Of a stretch of 64,000 nucleotides of DNA, positions 1 to 9,360 are shown piece by piece. This stretch comes from Burkholderiaceae bacterium (GTDB lineage: Bacteria > Pseudomonadota > Gammaproteobacteria > Burkholderiales > Burkholderiaceae_E): positions 107,756 through 171,755 of the forward strand of contig JAOSJU010000003.1 of the NCBI GenBank assembly GCA_027493945.1, given 5' to 3'. The notes under the pieces were generated by a model. That model worked only from the letters and a program-made list of their open reading frames with translations, had not been told where the DNA came from and did no database searches. Position 1 is the first letter of the stretch. Every line of letters starts with the position of its first letter. The translations under genes and the position numbers were made by a program.

Positions 1-1049
1 CATTCATCGAAAAGGCCGACGTCAGGGAGTCGTCGGGTCGCGACATTCTCGCGAAGGCGGGGATCAGGCGGGGGGACGTGTCCACGGTCGTTGGTGGTCC
101 CCCATGTCAGTCATGGAGCAGCGCAGGGCACCAACTCGGGTTCGAAGACCCCCGGGGGCGCTTGTTCCGGGATTACATCCGCATTGCTGGCGAACTCGAC
201 GTGCGCTGGCTCGTGTTCGAGAACGTACGGGGGCTCTTGACTGCCCGTGGACCGGACGGAAAACCGGGTAGCGCACTCCAGCACATACGCGAGACGTTGC
301 TGAAAGCGGGGTTTCAGACCAGCGTCGAGATGCTCAACGCAGCCGACTACGGGGGTGGCGCAGCGTAGGGTCCGATTGATCATGATCGGATTCCGAGTCG
401 GTGACAGGCCCGTCTTCCCGTCGCCGAGTCACGCTAAGGCGCCCGACCTCGCCGACGACGGACTATTGCCTTGGGTGCCTCTCCGGGACTGCCTGGCGTC
501 GATCCCGCCGCCGACGGGAGACGAAATCATTCGACCGAACGTTCGTCTCGAAGTCGAGCTGAGCGGGCTTAAGCCCGGAACCGGAGTCCGAAGCCCAGGT
601 AAGTCCGAGGCAACGAGACCCGGGGGCACTGGGGCTACAAGCAAGGGGCATTCGTTGCAGACCTCGACCTTCCCGCGCGCACTGTGACTGCGAGCGCTCA
701 GCAGGACTGGATCAAGGACCCGAACTTGGGCCTCCGGCGGTTATGCCCGAGGGAGTGCGCCGCGATTCAGAGCTTCCCGCCGGAGTGGGTCTTTTCCGGC
801 AACAGAACGGACCAGTATCGCCAGATCGGCAACGCTGTACCGCCAATGCTTGCGCAAGCGGTGGCAGAATCCATGCGGGAACACGTGTCGGCCTTACCCA
901 AGAAGGGGGCGCCGACGAAGCCGATTAAACTGCTGCCCCTCCATGAACGGCTGGAGTCGGCGATCCAGTACACCCACAAAGAAGAGCTCCGCAACGGACC
1001 GTCAAGGCGGCAGGCGCCAAACAAGCGCCGGACAAGAGTCGCGGCTTGA
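1..1049 (+). CDS. DNA (cytosine-5-)-methyltransferase, 5' partial, two frameshifts
   Basis: Methylates cytosine C5 in DNA, as the modification half of the restriction cluster that follows. The 5' end lies outside the window. Motif IV with the catalytic Cys (GGPPCQSWSSAG) is near 95-125, motif VI (FENVRG) near 218-232, motif VIII (AQRRVRLIMIG) near 358-390, and motifs IX-X (RRLCPRECAAIQ, IGNAVPP) near 735-845. The reading frame changes twice: at a G5 run near 352 (one G too many) and at another G5 run near 622-626 (one G too few). Restoring both gives one continuous Dcm-like protein. The two shifts have opposite sign in similar homopolymers, so consensus error is more likely than a dead gene. 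The target sequence is unknown; the neighbouring Vsr fits an m5C system. Confidence 0.85.
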
Positions 1050-1139
1050 TCTCCCCTCCTTCGCCGTGGACTGGCTGGCCGACGCTTCGATTCAGGTAGG
1101 CTTGCCGCCTGACGCGACGCGCTACCGGACCGACGAACA

Positions 1140-2093
1140 ATGACGCCACCACGAGTTGCGCGGACACGCTCAAACGTAGCGACAGACCCGCTGCGGCAGT
1201 TCCACGCAGAGCAGGCATCCAAGGCGAAGGAAGAGTACCTCAGGTCGCAGACACCTTCGAACGACGCTCAGGCGTGGCTGGCAGCGATACACCGAGCGAG
1301 ACGGGACATCGGAGACGCACTGATCGCTTCCTCCCATCTTCGGGATGTCGGAAAGGCGCTGCAGGGGAACGGCGCCTATATGCATGTCTTCCGGCACCTG
1401 ATGGCGCCACCATTGAGCCAGGATCAGTTCAGACTGATTTGCCCGGAGTGGCCGAAGGCTTCAGAAAACAAGGGGACGCCAGTGGAGGAAGAGGCTGCGA
1501 ATGGAGTCGCTGCGGCCTTCGACGAAAGGCGCGTGCGGTCGCTTACACCTTGGCTTGCCGAGAGACGAGCGCCGACAGTCCCGGAGGTAAGGCGACTTCA
1601 GCTGGCAATCGCTCCTCTCATCGCCAACCAGCGGTTTGCGACTGAGCGTCGGGTGGCCGCTTCCGCGCTCCAAGAGCAATCGGTGATTTCCTCGTTGAAG
1701 GCGTTGGGCTGGTCGATACGCCCCAGCAGCCTGATCGACACCCGAGCTGCGTTGGCGCCGAAGGAGTTCATGCACAAGACCAGGTTTGCAGCGAGCCCGG
1801 ATGCATCACAGGCTCAGGAAGTCGATATCGCATGCGGACTCGCAGGCACCTACGTACTTGCGATGGAGTGCAAGGTGACGAACGACGAGACGAACTCCGT
1901 CAAGCGTGTCAACGACGTCATCAAGAAGGCTGTGGCCTGGAAAAACCACTGGGGAAGTTTCGTCGAAACAGCCGCGCTTCTGCAGGGTGTGATCAAGCCC
2001 AGCGACGTGTACCGGCTGCTTGATGCCGGCGTACACGTCTTCTGGTCGCATGACCTCTCCACCTTCGAGAGCTGGATCAACGCTCGCGTGTGA
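1140..2093 (+). CDS. XamI-family type II restriction endonuclease
   Basis: 317 aa. It cuts unmodified DNA and is partner to the upstream m5C methyltransferase. The C-terminal half shows the XamI-family pattern: an acidic residue in EVDIACG (about residue 229), then MECKVTNDETNSVKRVND (about 243-260), the D...ExK core of a PD-(D/E)XK nuclease, then the family ending FWSHDLSTFESWI. XamI itself recognises GTCGAC, but family membership does not fix the specificity here. The ATG lies about 90 bp after the methyltransferase stop, and the TGA overlaps the GTG start of vsr, so the genes are probably co-transcribed. Family assignment is from recalled motif similarity. Confidence 0.78.
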   Translation: MTPPRVARTRSNVATDPLRQFHAEQASKAKEEYLRSQTPSNDAQAWLAAIHRARRDIGDALIASSHLRDVGKALQGNGAYMHVFRHLMAPPLSQDQFRLICPEWPKASENKGTPVEEEAANGVAAAFDERRVRSLTPWLAERRAPTVPEVRRLQLAIAPLIANQRFATERRVAASALQEQSVISSLKALGWSIRPSSLIDTRAALAPKEFMHKTRFAASPDASQAQEVDIACGLAGTYVLAMECKVTNDETNSVKRVNDVIKKAVAWKNHWGSFVETAALLQGVIKPSDVYRLLDAGVHVFWSHDLSTFESWINARV

Positions 2094-2524
2094 AGATCCA
2101 GTCGCCAAAGGGTGCAAAGTACCTCGTGACCTCGCCGGAGCGCTCACGGATCATGGCGAGCGTCAGGAGCGCTGGGAACAAGTCAACCGAGGCCGGGCTG
2201 GCGGAGATCCTTCGCGCCTACAGGCTTGCGGGTTGGCGACGCCACCAGCGGTTGCCGGGAAACCCAGACTTCGTGTATCGCCGCCAACGCGTTGCGATCT
2301 TCGTGGACGGCTGCTTCTGGCATGGGTGCCCAAGATGCTACGCCCCGCCGACCGCAAACGCCGATTTCTGGAAACAGAAGTTCGCCTACAATCGCGCGCG
2401 CGATCGCAGGCTGCGCCGTCACCTGCGCGCGCTCGGCTGGCGCGTCCTGAGCATCTGGGAGCACTCTCTTCGCAACGAAGCCAGTGTCGCAAAGCGAGTG
2501 GCACGTGCGCTGTCCGATCGGTGA
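2090..2524 (+). CDS. vsr: Very short patch repair endonuclease (Vsr)
   Basis: 144 aa. It nicks beside T:G mismatches left by deamination of 5-methylcytosine, protecting sites modified by the linked methyltransferase. The family core is present: GNKSTE near residue 27, GNPDFVYRRQRVAIFVDGC near 60-79, FWHGCPRC with zinc-binding His/Cys, and the terminal GWRVLSIWEHSL. Many family members have WEC at this last motif; here it is WEH, so a zinc ligand may be His rather than Cys. It starts at GTG overlapping the endonuclease stop (GTGA). An internal ATG at the MASVRSAGNKS segment is an alternative start and would give a protein closer to usual family length. Confidence 0.9.
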   Translation: MKIQSPKGAKYLVTSPERSRIMASVRSAGNKSTEAGLAEILRAYRLAGWRRHQRLPGNPDFVYRRQRVAIFVDGCFWHGCPRCYAPPTANADFWKQKFAYNRARDRRLRRHLRALGWRVLSIWEHSLRNEASVAKRVARALSDR

Positions 2525-2773
2525 TTGCGGTTATTCAGTCGGTCCCCCGATTCGTGGCATTTGTCGGCTATAAGTCGCATTAAATTAATGACTTGCAGCA
2601 GTGCAGGCAAGTATTGTCGCGCGGCCTCTCGATTCGCAGATGCACTGGTCACGTTCAACCGGATTGCTCGGCCACGTTGCGCCGGAATACGCACAGTGAA
2701 TTCGAGGGTTAACGAAATCCGCCTTCAGCTGCCACATTGAGTCCGCAGAGCCTCTCGGAGAAAGCCGAGTGTA

Positions 2774-2793
2774 TACTGTATATTGATACAGTA
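2774..2793 (+). promoter_or_regulatory. LexA (SOS) box upstream of dnaE2
   Basis: TACTGTATATTGATACAGTA fits CTGT-N8-ACAG exactly and is symmetric at its outer bases. It ends 14 bp before the dnaE2 ATG. A possible -10 (TATACT, 2772-2777) overlaps the box; I see no good -35. The arrangement means LexA would block transcription of dnaE2 until DNA damage. There is no clear Shine-Dalgarno between the box and the ATG. Confidence 0.9.
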
Positions 2794-2807
2794 TCAAGCA
2801 GCCTCCG

Positions 2808-5800
2808 ATGCTGTCCCCGTACGCCGAACTTCTCTGCGCCTCGAACTTCTCGTTCCTCAACGGCGCCTCCCACCCCGAGGAACTCGTCGAGCGCGCCCAC
2901 GCCCTCGGCTACGCTGCGCTCGCCGTCACCGACGAATGCTCGCTCGCCGGCGTGGTGCGCGCGCACCTGCGCGCGCGCGAAGTCGGCCTGCCGCTGCTCG
3001 TCGGCGCGCAGTTCTCGCTGAACGAGGCCTTCGGCGGCGATTCGCGGCTGGTGCTGATCGCCGCCTCGCGCAACGGCTACGGCAACCTCTCGGAACTGAT
3101 CACGCGCGCGCGCATGCGCGCCGACAAGGGCCGCTACCGGCTGCTCGCCGACGACCTCGCCGACGGGCTCGACGACTGCCTCGCGCTGCTGGTGCCCTCG
3201 CCGGCCATCGCCGTCGACTCGACCGCCGAATCGCCCGCACCGCCTGTCGATTCCCCGTGCGCGCAACTGCTGCGCGATGCGCGCTTCCTGCGCGAGCGCT
3301 TCGACGGCCGCTGCTGGCTCGGCGTGCCGCTGCTGGTGCACGGCCACGACGCGGCGCTGCTCGAGAGCACGCGACGCGTCGCCGCCGCCACCGGCCTGTC
3401 GCGGGTGGCGGTGGGCGACGTCCTCTATCACCTGCGCTCGCGCAAGACGCTGCAGGACACGCTCACCGCGATCCGCCTGAACACGCCGCTGGCCGCGCTC
3501 GGCTACGCGCTGGCGTCCAATGCCGAGCAGCACCTGCGCAGCCGGCTGCGGCTCGCGCGCCTGTATCCGCCGGCGCTGCTCGAAGAGACGCTCGAAGTGG
3601 CCGCGCGTTGCCGCTTCTCGCTCGACGAACTGCGCTACGAGTATCCGGAGGAGATCGTCCCGGCCGGCCACACGCCGGCGAGCTGGCTGCGCCGGCTCGT
3701 GTTCGACGGTGTGCCCGGGCGCTACCCCGACGGCCTGCCGCCGGCGGTGGCTGCGCAGATCGAGCACGAACTGGCGCTGATCGCCGAGCTGAAGTACGAG
3801 CCCTACTTCCTCACCGTCGCCGACATCGTGCAGTTCGCGCGCGGCCGCGGCATCCTTTGCCAGGGCCGCGGCTCGGCGGCCAACTCGGCGGTCTGCTATT
3901 GCCTGGGCATCACCGAGGTCGATCCGGCGCGCGCCAGCGTGCTGTTCGAGCGCTTCGTCAGCCGCGAGCGCAACGAGCCGCCCGACATCGACGTCGACTT
4001 CGAGCACCAGCGGCGCGAGGAGGTCATCCAGTACCTGTACGAGAAATATGGCCGCCATCGTGCCGCGCTCACTGCTACCGTGATCAGCTATCGCTCGCGC
4101 TCGGCGCTGCGCGACGTCGGGCGAGCGCTGGGCATCGATACGCAGCGCATCGAACAGCTGGCGCGCGCGCACCAGTGGTGGGACCGCAGCGTGCAGCCCG
4201 AACGACTGCGCGAAGCCGGCTTCGATCCTTCGTCGACGGTCGCGCAGCAGTGGCTCGAACTGGCCGGCGCGCTGCGCGGCTTTCCGCGCCACCTGTCGCA
4301 GCACATCGGCGGCTTCGTGATCGCGCGCGACGCACTCACGCGGCTGGTGCCGGTGGAGAACGCCGCGATGCCCGGGCGCAGCGTGATCGAGTGGGACAAG
4401 GACGACCTCGACGCGCTCGGCCTGCTCAAGGTCGACGTGCTGGCGCTGGGCATGCTCAGCGCGATCCGCCGCGCGCTCGTGCTCATCGGGCAGCGACGCG
4501 GGGTGCCGTTTCGCATCCAGGACATCCCCGCCGAAGACCCGGCCACCTACGAGATGATCTCGCGCGCCGACACGATCGGCGTGTTCCAGATCGAGTCGCG
4601 TGCGCAGATGAGCATGCTGCCCAGGCTGCGCCCGCGTCGCTTCTACGACCTGGTGATCGAGGTCGCGATCGTGCGCCCCGGCCCGATCCAGGGCGGCATG
4701 GTGCATCCGTACCTGCGCCGCCGCATGGGGCTCGAGCCGGTCGTCTATCCCCGCGACGAGATCCGCCCGGCGCTCGAGCGCACGCTCGGCGTGCCGATCT
4801 TCCAGGAGCAGGTGATGCAGGTGGCGATGCTCGCGGCGGGCTTCTCCGGTGGCGAGGCCGACGCATTGCGCCGCGCGATGGCGGCCTGGCGGCGCAAGGG
4901 CGGGCTCGAGCCGTTCGAGCAGCGCCTCGTCGACGGCATGCTCGCGCGCGGCTACCGGCGCGAGTTCGCCGAAGCGATCTTCCGGCAGATCCGGGGCTTC
5001 GGCGAATACGGTTTTCCCGAGAGCCACGCGGCGAGCTTCGCGCTGCTGGTCTACGTGTCGGCCTGGATCAAGCGGCACGAGCCGGCGGCCTTCCTCGCAG
5101 CGCTGCTGAACAGCCAGCCGATGGGTTTCTATGCGCCGGCGCAGCTGGTGCGCGACGCGCGCGAGCACGGCATCGAGGTGCGCGGCGTCGACGTGCTCGT
5201 CAGCGACTGGGACAGCACGCTCGAAGAGGCGCCGCAGTCCGGCCCCGCTGCAGCGGCCGATGCCGCATCCACCGATGCGCCGGGGCACGCCCCCGCCTAC
5301 GTCGCCCCCGCCGACGGCAGCGCAATCGACTGGCGCCCGCAGCCCGCGGTGCGCCTGGGCCTGAACCGCGTGCGCGGGTTGTCGCAGGCCGGCGCGCAGC
5401 GGCTGCTCGATGCGCGCGCGGCGCGCCGGCGCGAGCGCGGCGACGACTTCGGGTTCGAGAGCGTCGAAGACCTCGCCCGCGAAGCGCGACTCGACGCCCG
5501 CGAGCTGCAGGCGCTGGCACAGGCCGACGCGCTGCGCCAGCTGGCCGGGCACCGCGCGCAGGCGCACTGGGAGGCGGCCTGCATCCGGCCGATGCCGGCG
5601 CTGCTCGCCGAAGCCCGCTTCGACGAGACGCCGGCCCGGCTGCCCGCGCTGCCCGAGGGCCGCGAGATCGTCGCCGACTATCGCGGCCTGGGCATCCCGA
5701 TGGGCCGCCACCCGCTGGAGCTGCTGCGGCCGCGGCTCGAGCGCCTGCGCATCGCCACGGCCGCGGCGCTGCGCGCCTTTCCGAACGGCCGGCCGGCGCG

Positions 5801-6083
5801 CGCCAGCGGCCTGGTCACGCATCGACAGCGCCCCGAAACGGCGAAGGGCACGATCTTCGTCACGCTGGAAGACGAGACCGGGGCGGTCAACGTGATCGTC
5901 TGGCCGCGCGTGTTCGAGCGCCAGCGCCGCGAGGTGCTCGGCGCGCAGCTGATGACGGTCTACGGCACCTGGCAGTGCGACGCCGACTCCGGCGGCCAGG
6001 TCAGGCACCTGGTCGCGCAGCGCATCGTCGACCACAGTGCGCTGCTGGGCGAACTCGTCGTCGGCAGCCGCGATTTCCGCTGA
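2808..6083 (+). CDS. dnaE2: Error-prone DNA polymerase III alpha subunit DnaE2
   Basis: 1091 aa, normal for DnaE2. It performs SOS-induced mutagenic translesion synthesis, in most bacteria with ImuA and ImuB. It opens directly on the PHP-domain start (YAELLCASNFSFLNGASHPEELV), which fixes the ATG. The polymerase region has GRGSAANSAVCYCLG (about residues 351-365) and the acidic catalytic stretch PDIDVDFEH (Asp393, Asp395, Asp397). An OB fold occupies the last 150 or so residues (MTVYGTWQC near the end). Unlike many proteobacterial cassettes, imuA and imuB are not adjacent: upstream is the restriction cluster, downstream the converging metZ. The frame is intact over 3.3 kb. Confidence 0.95.
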   Translation: MLSPYAELLCASNFSFLNGASHPEELVERAHALGYAALAVTDECSLAGVVRAHLRAREVGLPLLVGAQFSLNEAFGGDSRLVLIAASRNGYGNLSELITRARMRADKGRYRLLADDLADGLDDCLALLVPSPAIAVDSTAESPAPPVDSPCAQLLRDARFLRERFDGRCWLGVPLLVHGHDAALLESTRRVAAATGLSRVAVGDVLYHLRSRKTLQDTLTAIRLNTPLAALGYALASNAEQHLRSRLRLARLYPPALLEETLEVAARCRFSLDELRYEYPEEIVPAGHTPASWLRRLVFDGVPGRYPDGLPPAVAAQIEHELALIAELKYEPYFLTVADIVQFARGRGILCQGRGSAANSAVCYCLGITEVDPARASVLFERFVSRERNEPPDIDVDFEHQRREEVIQYLYEKYGRHRAALTATVISYRSRSALRDVGRALGIDTQRIEQLARAHQWWDRSVQPERLREAGFDPSSTVAQQWLELAGALRGFPRHLSQHIGGFVIARDALTRLVPVENAAMPGRSVIEWDKDDLDALGLLKVDVLALGMLSAIRRALVLIGQRRGVPFRIQDIPAEDPATYEMISRADTIGVFQIESRAQMSMLPRLRPRRFYDLVIEVAIVRPGPIQGGMVHPYLRRRMGLEPVVYPRDEIRPALERTLGVPIFQEQVMQVAMLAAGFSGGEADALRRAMAAWRRKGGLEPFEQRLVDGMLARGYRREFAEAIFRQIRGFGEYGFPESHAASFALLVYVSAWIKRHEPAAFLAALLNSQPMGFYAPAQLVRDAREHGIEVRGVDVLVSDWDSTLEEAPQSGPAAAADAASTDAPGHAPAYVAPADGSAIDWRPQPAVRLGLNRVRGLSQAGAQRLLDARAARRRERGDDFGFESVEDLAREARLDARELQALAQADALRQLAGHRAQAHWEAACIRPMPALLAEARFDETPARLPALPEGREIVADYRGLGIPMGRHPLELLRPRLERLRIATAAALRAFPNGRPARASGLVTHRQRPETAKGTIFVTLEDETGAVNVIVWPRVFERQRREVLGAQLMTVYGTWQCDADSGGQVRHLVAQRIVDHSALLGELVVGSRDFR

Positions 6084-6096
6084 ATCGCCGAACGAC

Positions 6097-7315
6097 TCAG
6101 CCGGCAAGCCCGCGCGCCAGGTCGGCGCAAACGTCGGCCGGATCCTCCAGGCCCACCGCGACGCGCAGCATGCCTTCGCCGATGCCGGCTTCGCGCCGCG
6201 CATCGATCGGCATGCGCCCGTGCGTCGTGCTGGCCGGATGCGTGATCGTCGACTTCACGTCGCCGAGGTTGGCGGTGATCGACAGCAGCCGGCAGCCGTC
6301 GACCACGCGCCAGGCCGCGGCCTTGCGGGCGGCGTCGTCGGCGCCCTTCAGGTCGAACGCGAGCACCGCGCCGCCGGCGCGCTGCTGCGCGCGCGCCAGC
6401 GCGTGCTGCGGGTGCGACTCGAGCCACGGATAGCGCACCCGCTCGACTTCGGGGCGCGCCTCGAGCCAGCGCGCCACCGCGAGCGCGTTCTCCGAGTGCC
6501 GGGCCATGCGCACCGACAGCGTCTCGAGCCCCTTGGCGAGCACCCGGGCGTTGAACGCCGACAGCGTCGGCCCGCAGTAGCGCACCACCGGTTGCAGCGT
6601 CTCGGCGACGTACTTGTGCGAGCCCAGCACCGCGCCGCCGAGCACGCGCCCCTGCCCGTCGAGGTACTTGGTGGCCGAGTGCACGACGATGTCGGCGCCC
6701 AGTTCGAGCGGCCGCTGCAGCGCCGGCGTGCAGAAGCAGTTGTCGACCACCAGCGGGATGCCCCGCGCGCGCGCGATCGCCGCCAGCGCGCGCACGTCGC
6801 CCACCTCGGTCAGCGGATTCGACGGCGTCTCGAGGAACAGCAATTTCGTGTTCGGCCGGATCGCCGCCTCCCGAGGCGGACGGGTCGCCCAGCGGCACGT
6901 AGCTGGTCTCGATCCCGTAGCGCGCGAACAGCGCGAACAGCTGGATCGTGGTGCCGAACACCCCCTGCGAGCAGACCACGTGGTCGCCCGTGCGGGTGAG
7001 GCTCATCAGCACCGACATGATCGCCGACATGCCCGAGGCGGTCGCGCGGCAGTCTTCGGCGCCTTCGAGCGCGGCCAGCCGCTCCTCGAACAGCCGCACC
7101 GTCGGGTTGCCGAAGCGCGAGTAGATGAAGCCCCCGGCCTCGCCGGCGAACCTGGCCGCCGCGTGCGCCGCGCTGTCGTGCACGAAGCTCGACGCGAGGA
7201 ACATCGGCTCGGTGTGCTCGCCGAACGGCGTGCGCTCGAAGCCGGCGCGCACCGCGCGGGTGTCGAAGCCGTATTCGTCGCCCTCGGCGGGCGGCGGCGC
7301 CGCGCCCTCGCTCAA
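6097..7315 (-). CDS. metZ: O-succinylhomoserine sulfhydrylase, one frameshift
   Basis: PLP enzyme that makes homocysteine from O-succinylhomoserine and sulfide. The N-terminal part reads YGFDTRAVRAG, then YSRFGNPT and ASGMSAI; the C-terminal part reads LLFLETPSNPLTEVGD, VVDNCFCTP and the PLP-lysine motif SATKYLDGQGR. The two parts are in different frames and join near 6855-6875 at a GC-rich stretch; one base restores about 405 aa. The start is the TTG at 7315, whose TTGA overlaps the purF stop, giving SEGAAPPPAEGDEYGF. purF-metZ adjacency is usual in Burkholderiales. It ends 13 bp from the converging dnaE2. Confidence 0.88.
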
Positions 7316-8841
7316 TCGGCCACCACCGGGAACTGCAGGTTCATCTGGTTCTTCGGCGCGTCGTCGTCGTAGCCGGCGGGTGGCCCGAGCAGCCGCTCGC
7401 GCTCGATGCGGTCGAGGTACTCGGGGCCGACGTCGCCGGTGATGTACACGCCGTCGAAACACGAGGCCTCGAAGTTCTTCAACCGCGGGTTCACGTCGCG
7501 CACCGACTGCTTCATCGCGTCGACGGTCTGGTAGATCAGCGCGTCGGCGCCGATCGCGACGCGGATCTCCTCGTCGGTGCGCCCGTGCGCGATCAGCTCG
7601 CTGCGCGTGGGCATGTCGATGCCGTAGACATTCGGATAGCGCACCGGCGGCGCCGCCGACGCGAAGAACACCTTGTTCGCGCCCGAGTCGCGCGCCATCT
7701 GCACGATCTCGCGCGAGGTCGTGCCGCGCACGATCGAGTCGTCGACCAGCAGCACGTTCTTGCCCTTGAACTCGACGCTCATCGCGTTGAGCTTCTGGCG
7801 CACCGACTTCCTGCGCACCGCCTGCCCCGGCATGATGAAGGTGCGCCCGACGTAGCGGTTCTTCAGGAAGCCCTCGCGGTAGTTCAGGCCCAGCTTCATC
7901 GCCAACTGCATCGCCGACGGTCGCGAGGTGTCGGGAATCGGCATCACCACGTCGATGTCGCCGCGCCACAGCTCGGCGGCCAGGCGCTCGGCGAGGTACT
8001 CGCCCATGCGCAGCCGCGCCGCGTACACCGAGGCGCCGTCGAGGATCGAGTCGGGCCGCGCGAAATAGACGTACTCGAACACGCAGGGATCGAGCGACGT
8101 GGCAGCGGCGCACTGGCGCGAATGGAAGTTGCCGTCCAGGTCGATGAAGATCGCCTCGCCGGGCGCCACGTCGCGCACCATGCGAAAGCCCAGCCCCTCG
8201 AGCGCCACCGACTCGGAGGCGACCAGGTATTCGACGCCCTGGTCGGTCTCGGCCACGCCGTAACAGAGCGGTCGGATGCCGTGCGGGTCGCGAAACGCGA
8301 GCACGCCGTAGCCGGCGATCTGGGCCACGCAGGCGTAGGCGCCGCGCACCCGCGCGTGCAGTTCGCCCACCGCCGCGAAGATCGCGTCAGGATCGAGCGA
8401 GACGCCGCGCGTGGCCGCCTGCAGCGAATTGGCCAGCACGTTCAGCAGCACCTCCGAATCGGAGTCGGTGTTGATGTGGCGGCGGTCGCGCCGGAACATC
8501 TCGTCCTTGAGCTGCTCCCAGTTGGTGAGGTTGCCGTTGTGCGCGAGCATGATCCCGAACGGCGCGTTCACGTAGAACGGCTGCGCCTCTTCGGAGTTGC
8601 CCGCCGAGCCGGCGGTGGGATAGCGCACGTGCGCGATGCCGCTTTGGCCGAGCAGCGCGCGCATGTTGCGCGTGCGGAAGACGTCGCGCACCGGGCCGTT
8701 GCCCTTCTGCATGTGGAACGCCTTGCCCATCGCGGTGGCGATGCCCGCGGCGTCCTGGCCGCGATGCTGCAACAGCAGCAGGCCGTCGTACAGCAGCTGG
8801 TTGACGGGGGAGCGCGCTACGACGCCGAGGATTCCGCACAT
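7312..8841 (-). CDS. purF: Amidophosphoribosyltransferase
   Basis: 509 aa. First committed step of purine synthesis: PRPP plus glutamine to phosphoribosylamine. The mature N-terminal nucleophile is Cys2 (MCGILGVV), with no propeptide. The glutaminase domain includes LLQHRGQDAAGIAT and LAHNGNLTN; the phosphoribosyltransferase domain carries the PRPP loop VLLVDDSIVRGTTS near residues 365-378. Intact frame. It lies 22 bp after cvpA on the same strand, the conserved cvpA-purF pair, and overlaps metZ by the stop codon. Confidence 0.96.
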   Translation of the reverse strand: MCGILGVVARSPVNQLLYDGLLLLQHRGQDAAGIATAMGKAFHMQKGNGPVRDVFRTRNMRALLGQSGIAHVRYPTAGSAGNSEEAQPFYVNAPFGIMLAHNGNLTNWEQLKDEMFRRDRRHINTDSDSEVLLNVLANSLQAATRGVSLDPDAIFAAVGELHARVRGAYACVAQIAGYGVLAFRDPHGIRPLCYGVAETDQGVEYLVASESVALEGLGFRMVRDVAPGEAIFIDLDGNFHSRQCAAATSLDPCVFEYVYFARPDSILDGASVYAARLRMGEYLAERLAAELWRGDIDVVMPIPDTSRPSAMQLAMKLGLNYREGFLKNRYVGRTFIMPGQAVRRKSVRQKLNAMSVEFKGKNVLLVDDSIVRGTTSREIVQMARDSGANKVFFASAAPPVRYPNVYGIDMPTRSELIAHGRTDEEIRVAIGADALIYQTVDAMKQSVRDVNPRLKNFEASCFDGVYITGDVGPEYLDRIERERLLGPPAGYDDDAPKNQMNLQFPVVAD

Positions 8842-8863
8842 GACAGGCTCCCAGATTCTGCGT

Positions 8864-9358
8864 TCAGGTCTGCTTCACCGGTTCCGAACGCGCGGGCAGG
8901 TATGGCGTCACCCACGATACCAGTTCGTCGAGCAGGGGGCGCGAGAGCGCCTGTTGCCAGGCAGGCTCGCGATCGGCCCCGAGGTGCCGTCCCACCAGCG
9001 CCACCACGGTCACGATGATCAGCGCCCGCGCCACGCCCAGCAGCGCGCCCAGCGATCGGTCGGCCGGGCCGAGGCCGACTTTCGCCAGCGCGCGAGCGAT
9101 CAACCCGCCGAGCAGGCGCACCGAGATCAGCAGTGCAAAGAAGATCAGCACGCCGACGAACAACGGCGGCAGCGACCAGCCGGTGGCCGCCAGCAGCGGC
9201 CCGGTCGCCAGCGGCGCGCCCACCAGCGCGACCACCCAGCCCGCGAGCGCGAACACCGTGCGCACCAGTCCGCGCAGCAGGCCGATTGCGACCGAGAGGA
9301 GCAGCGTGGCGATCACGAAGTAGTCCCAGCCGGTGAGCGCGGCAACGTCCACCGGCAT
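8864..9358 (-). CDS. cvpA: CvpA family membrane protein
   Basis: 164 aa inner-membrane protein with four hydrophobic segments (about residues 12-30, 33-52, 65-90 and 107-125). CvpA was named for colicin V production and is widely found before purF; its molecular job is unsettled, with links to envelope homeostasis. The opening DYFVIATLLLSVAIGLLRGLVR is typical of the family. The Leu/Ala-rich C-terminal end is followed by a short polar tail. Start ATG at 9358 is 2 bp from the SPOR gene stop, so translation is likely coupled. Confidence 0.88.
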   Translation of the reverse strand: MPVDVAALTGWDYFVIATLLLSVAIGLLRGLVRTVFALAGWVVALVGAPLATGPLLAATGWSLPPLFVGVLIFFALLISVRLLGGLIARALAKVGLGPADRSLGALLGVARALIIVTVVALVGRHLGADREPAWQQALSRPLLDELVSWVTPYLPARSEPVKQT

Positions 9359-9360
9359 CG

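Noticed and set aside
2709..6433. Two very long open frames (over 1100 codons) overlapping dnaE2 on both strands
   Set aside because: They are Arg/Ala/His-rich products of high-GC codon bias. dnaE2 in the third frame shows every family motif.
5960..8113. 717-codon minus-strand frame containing the N-terminal half of MetZ
   Set aside because: Only the MetZ part is conserved; the rest is out-of-frame purF.
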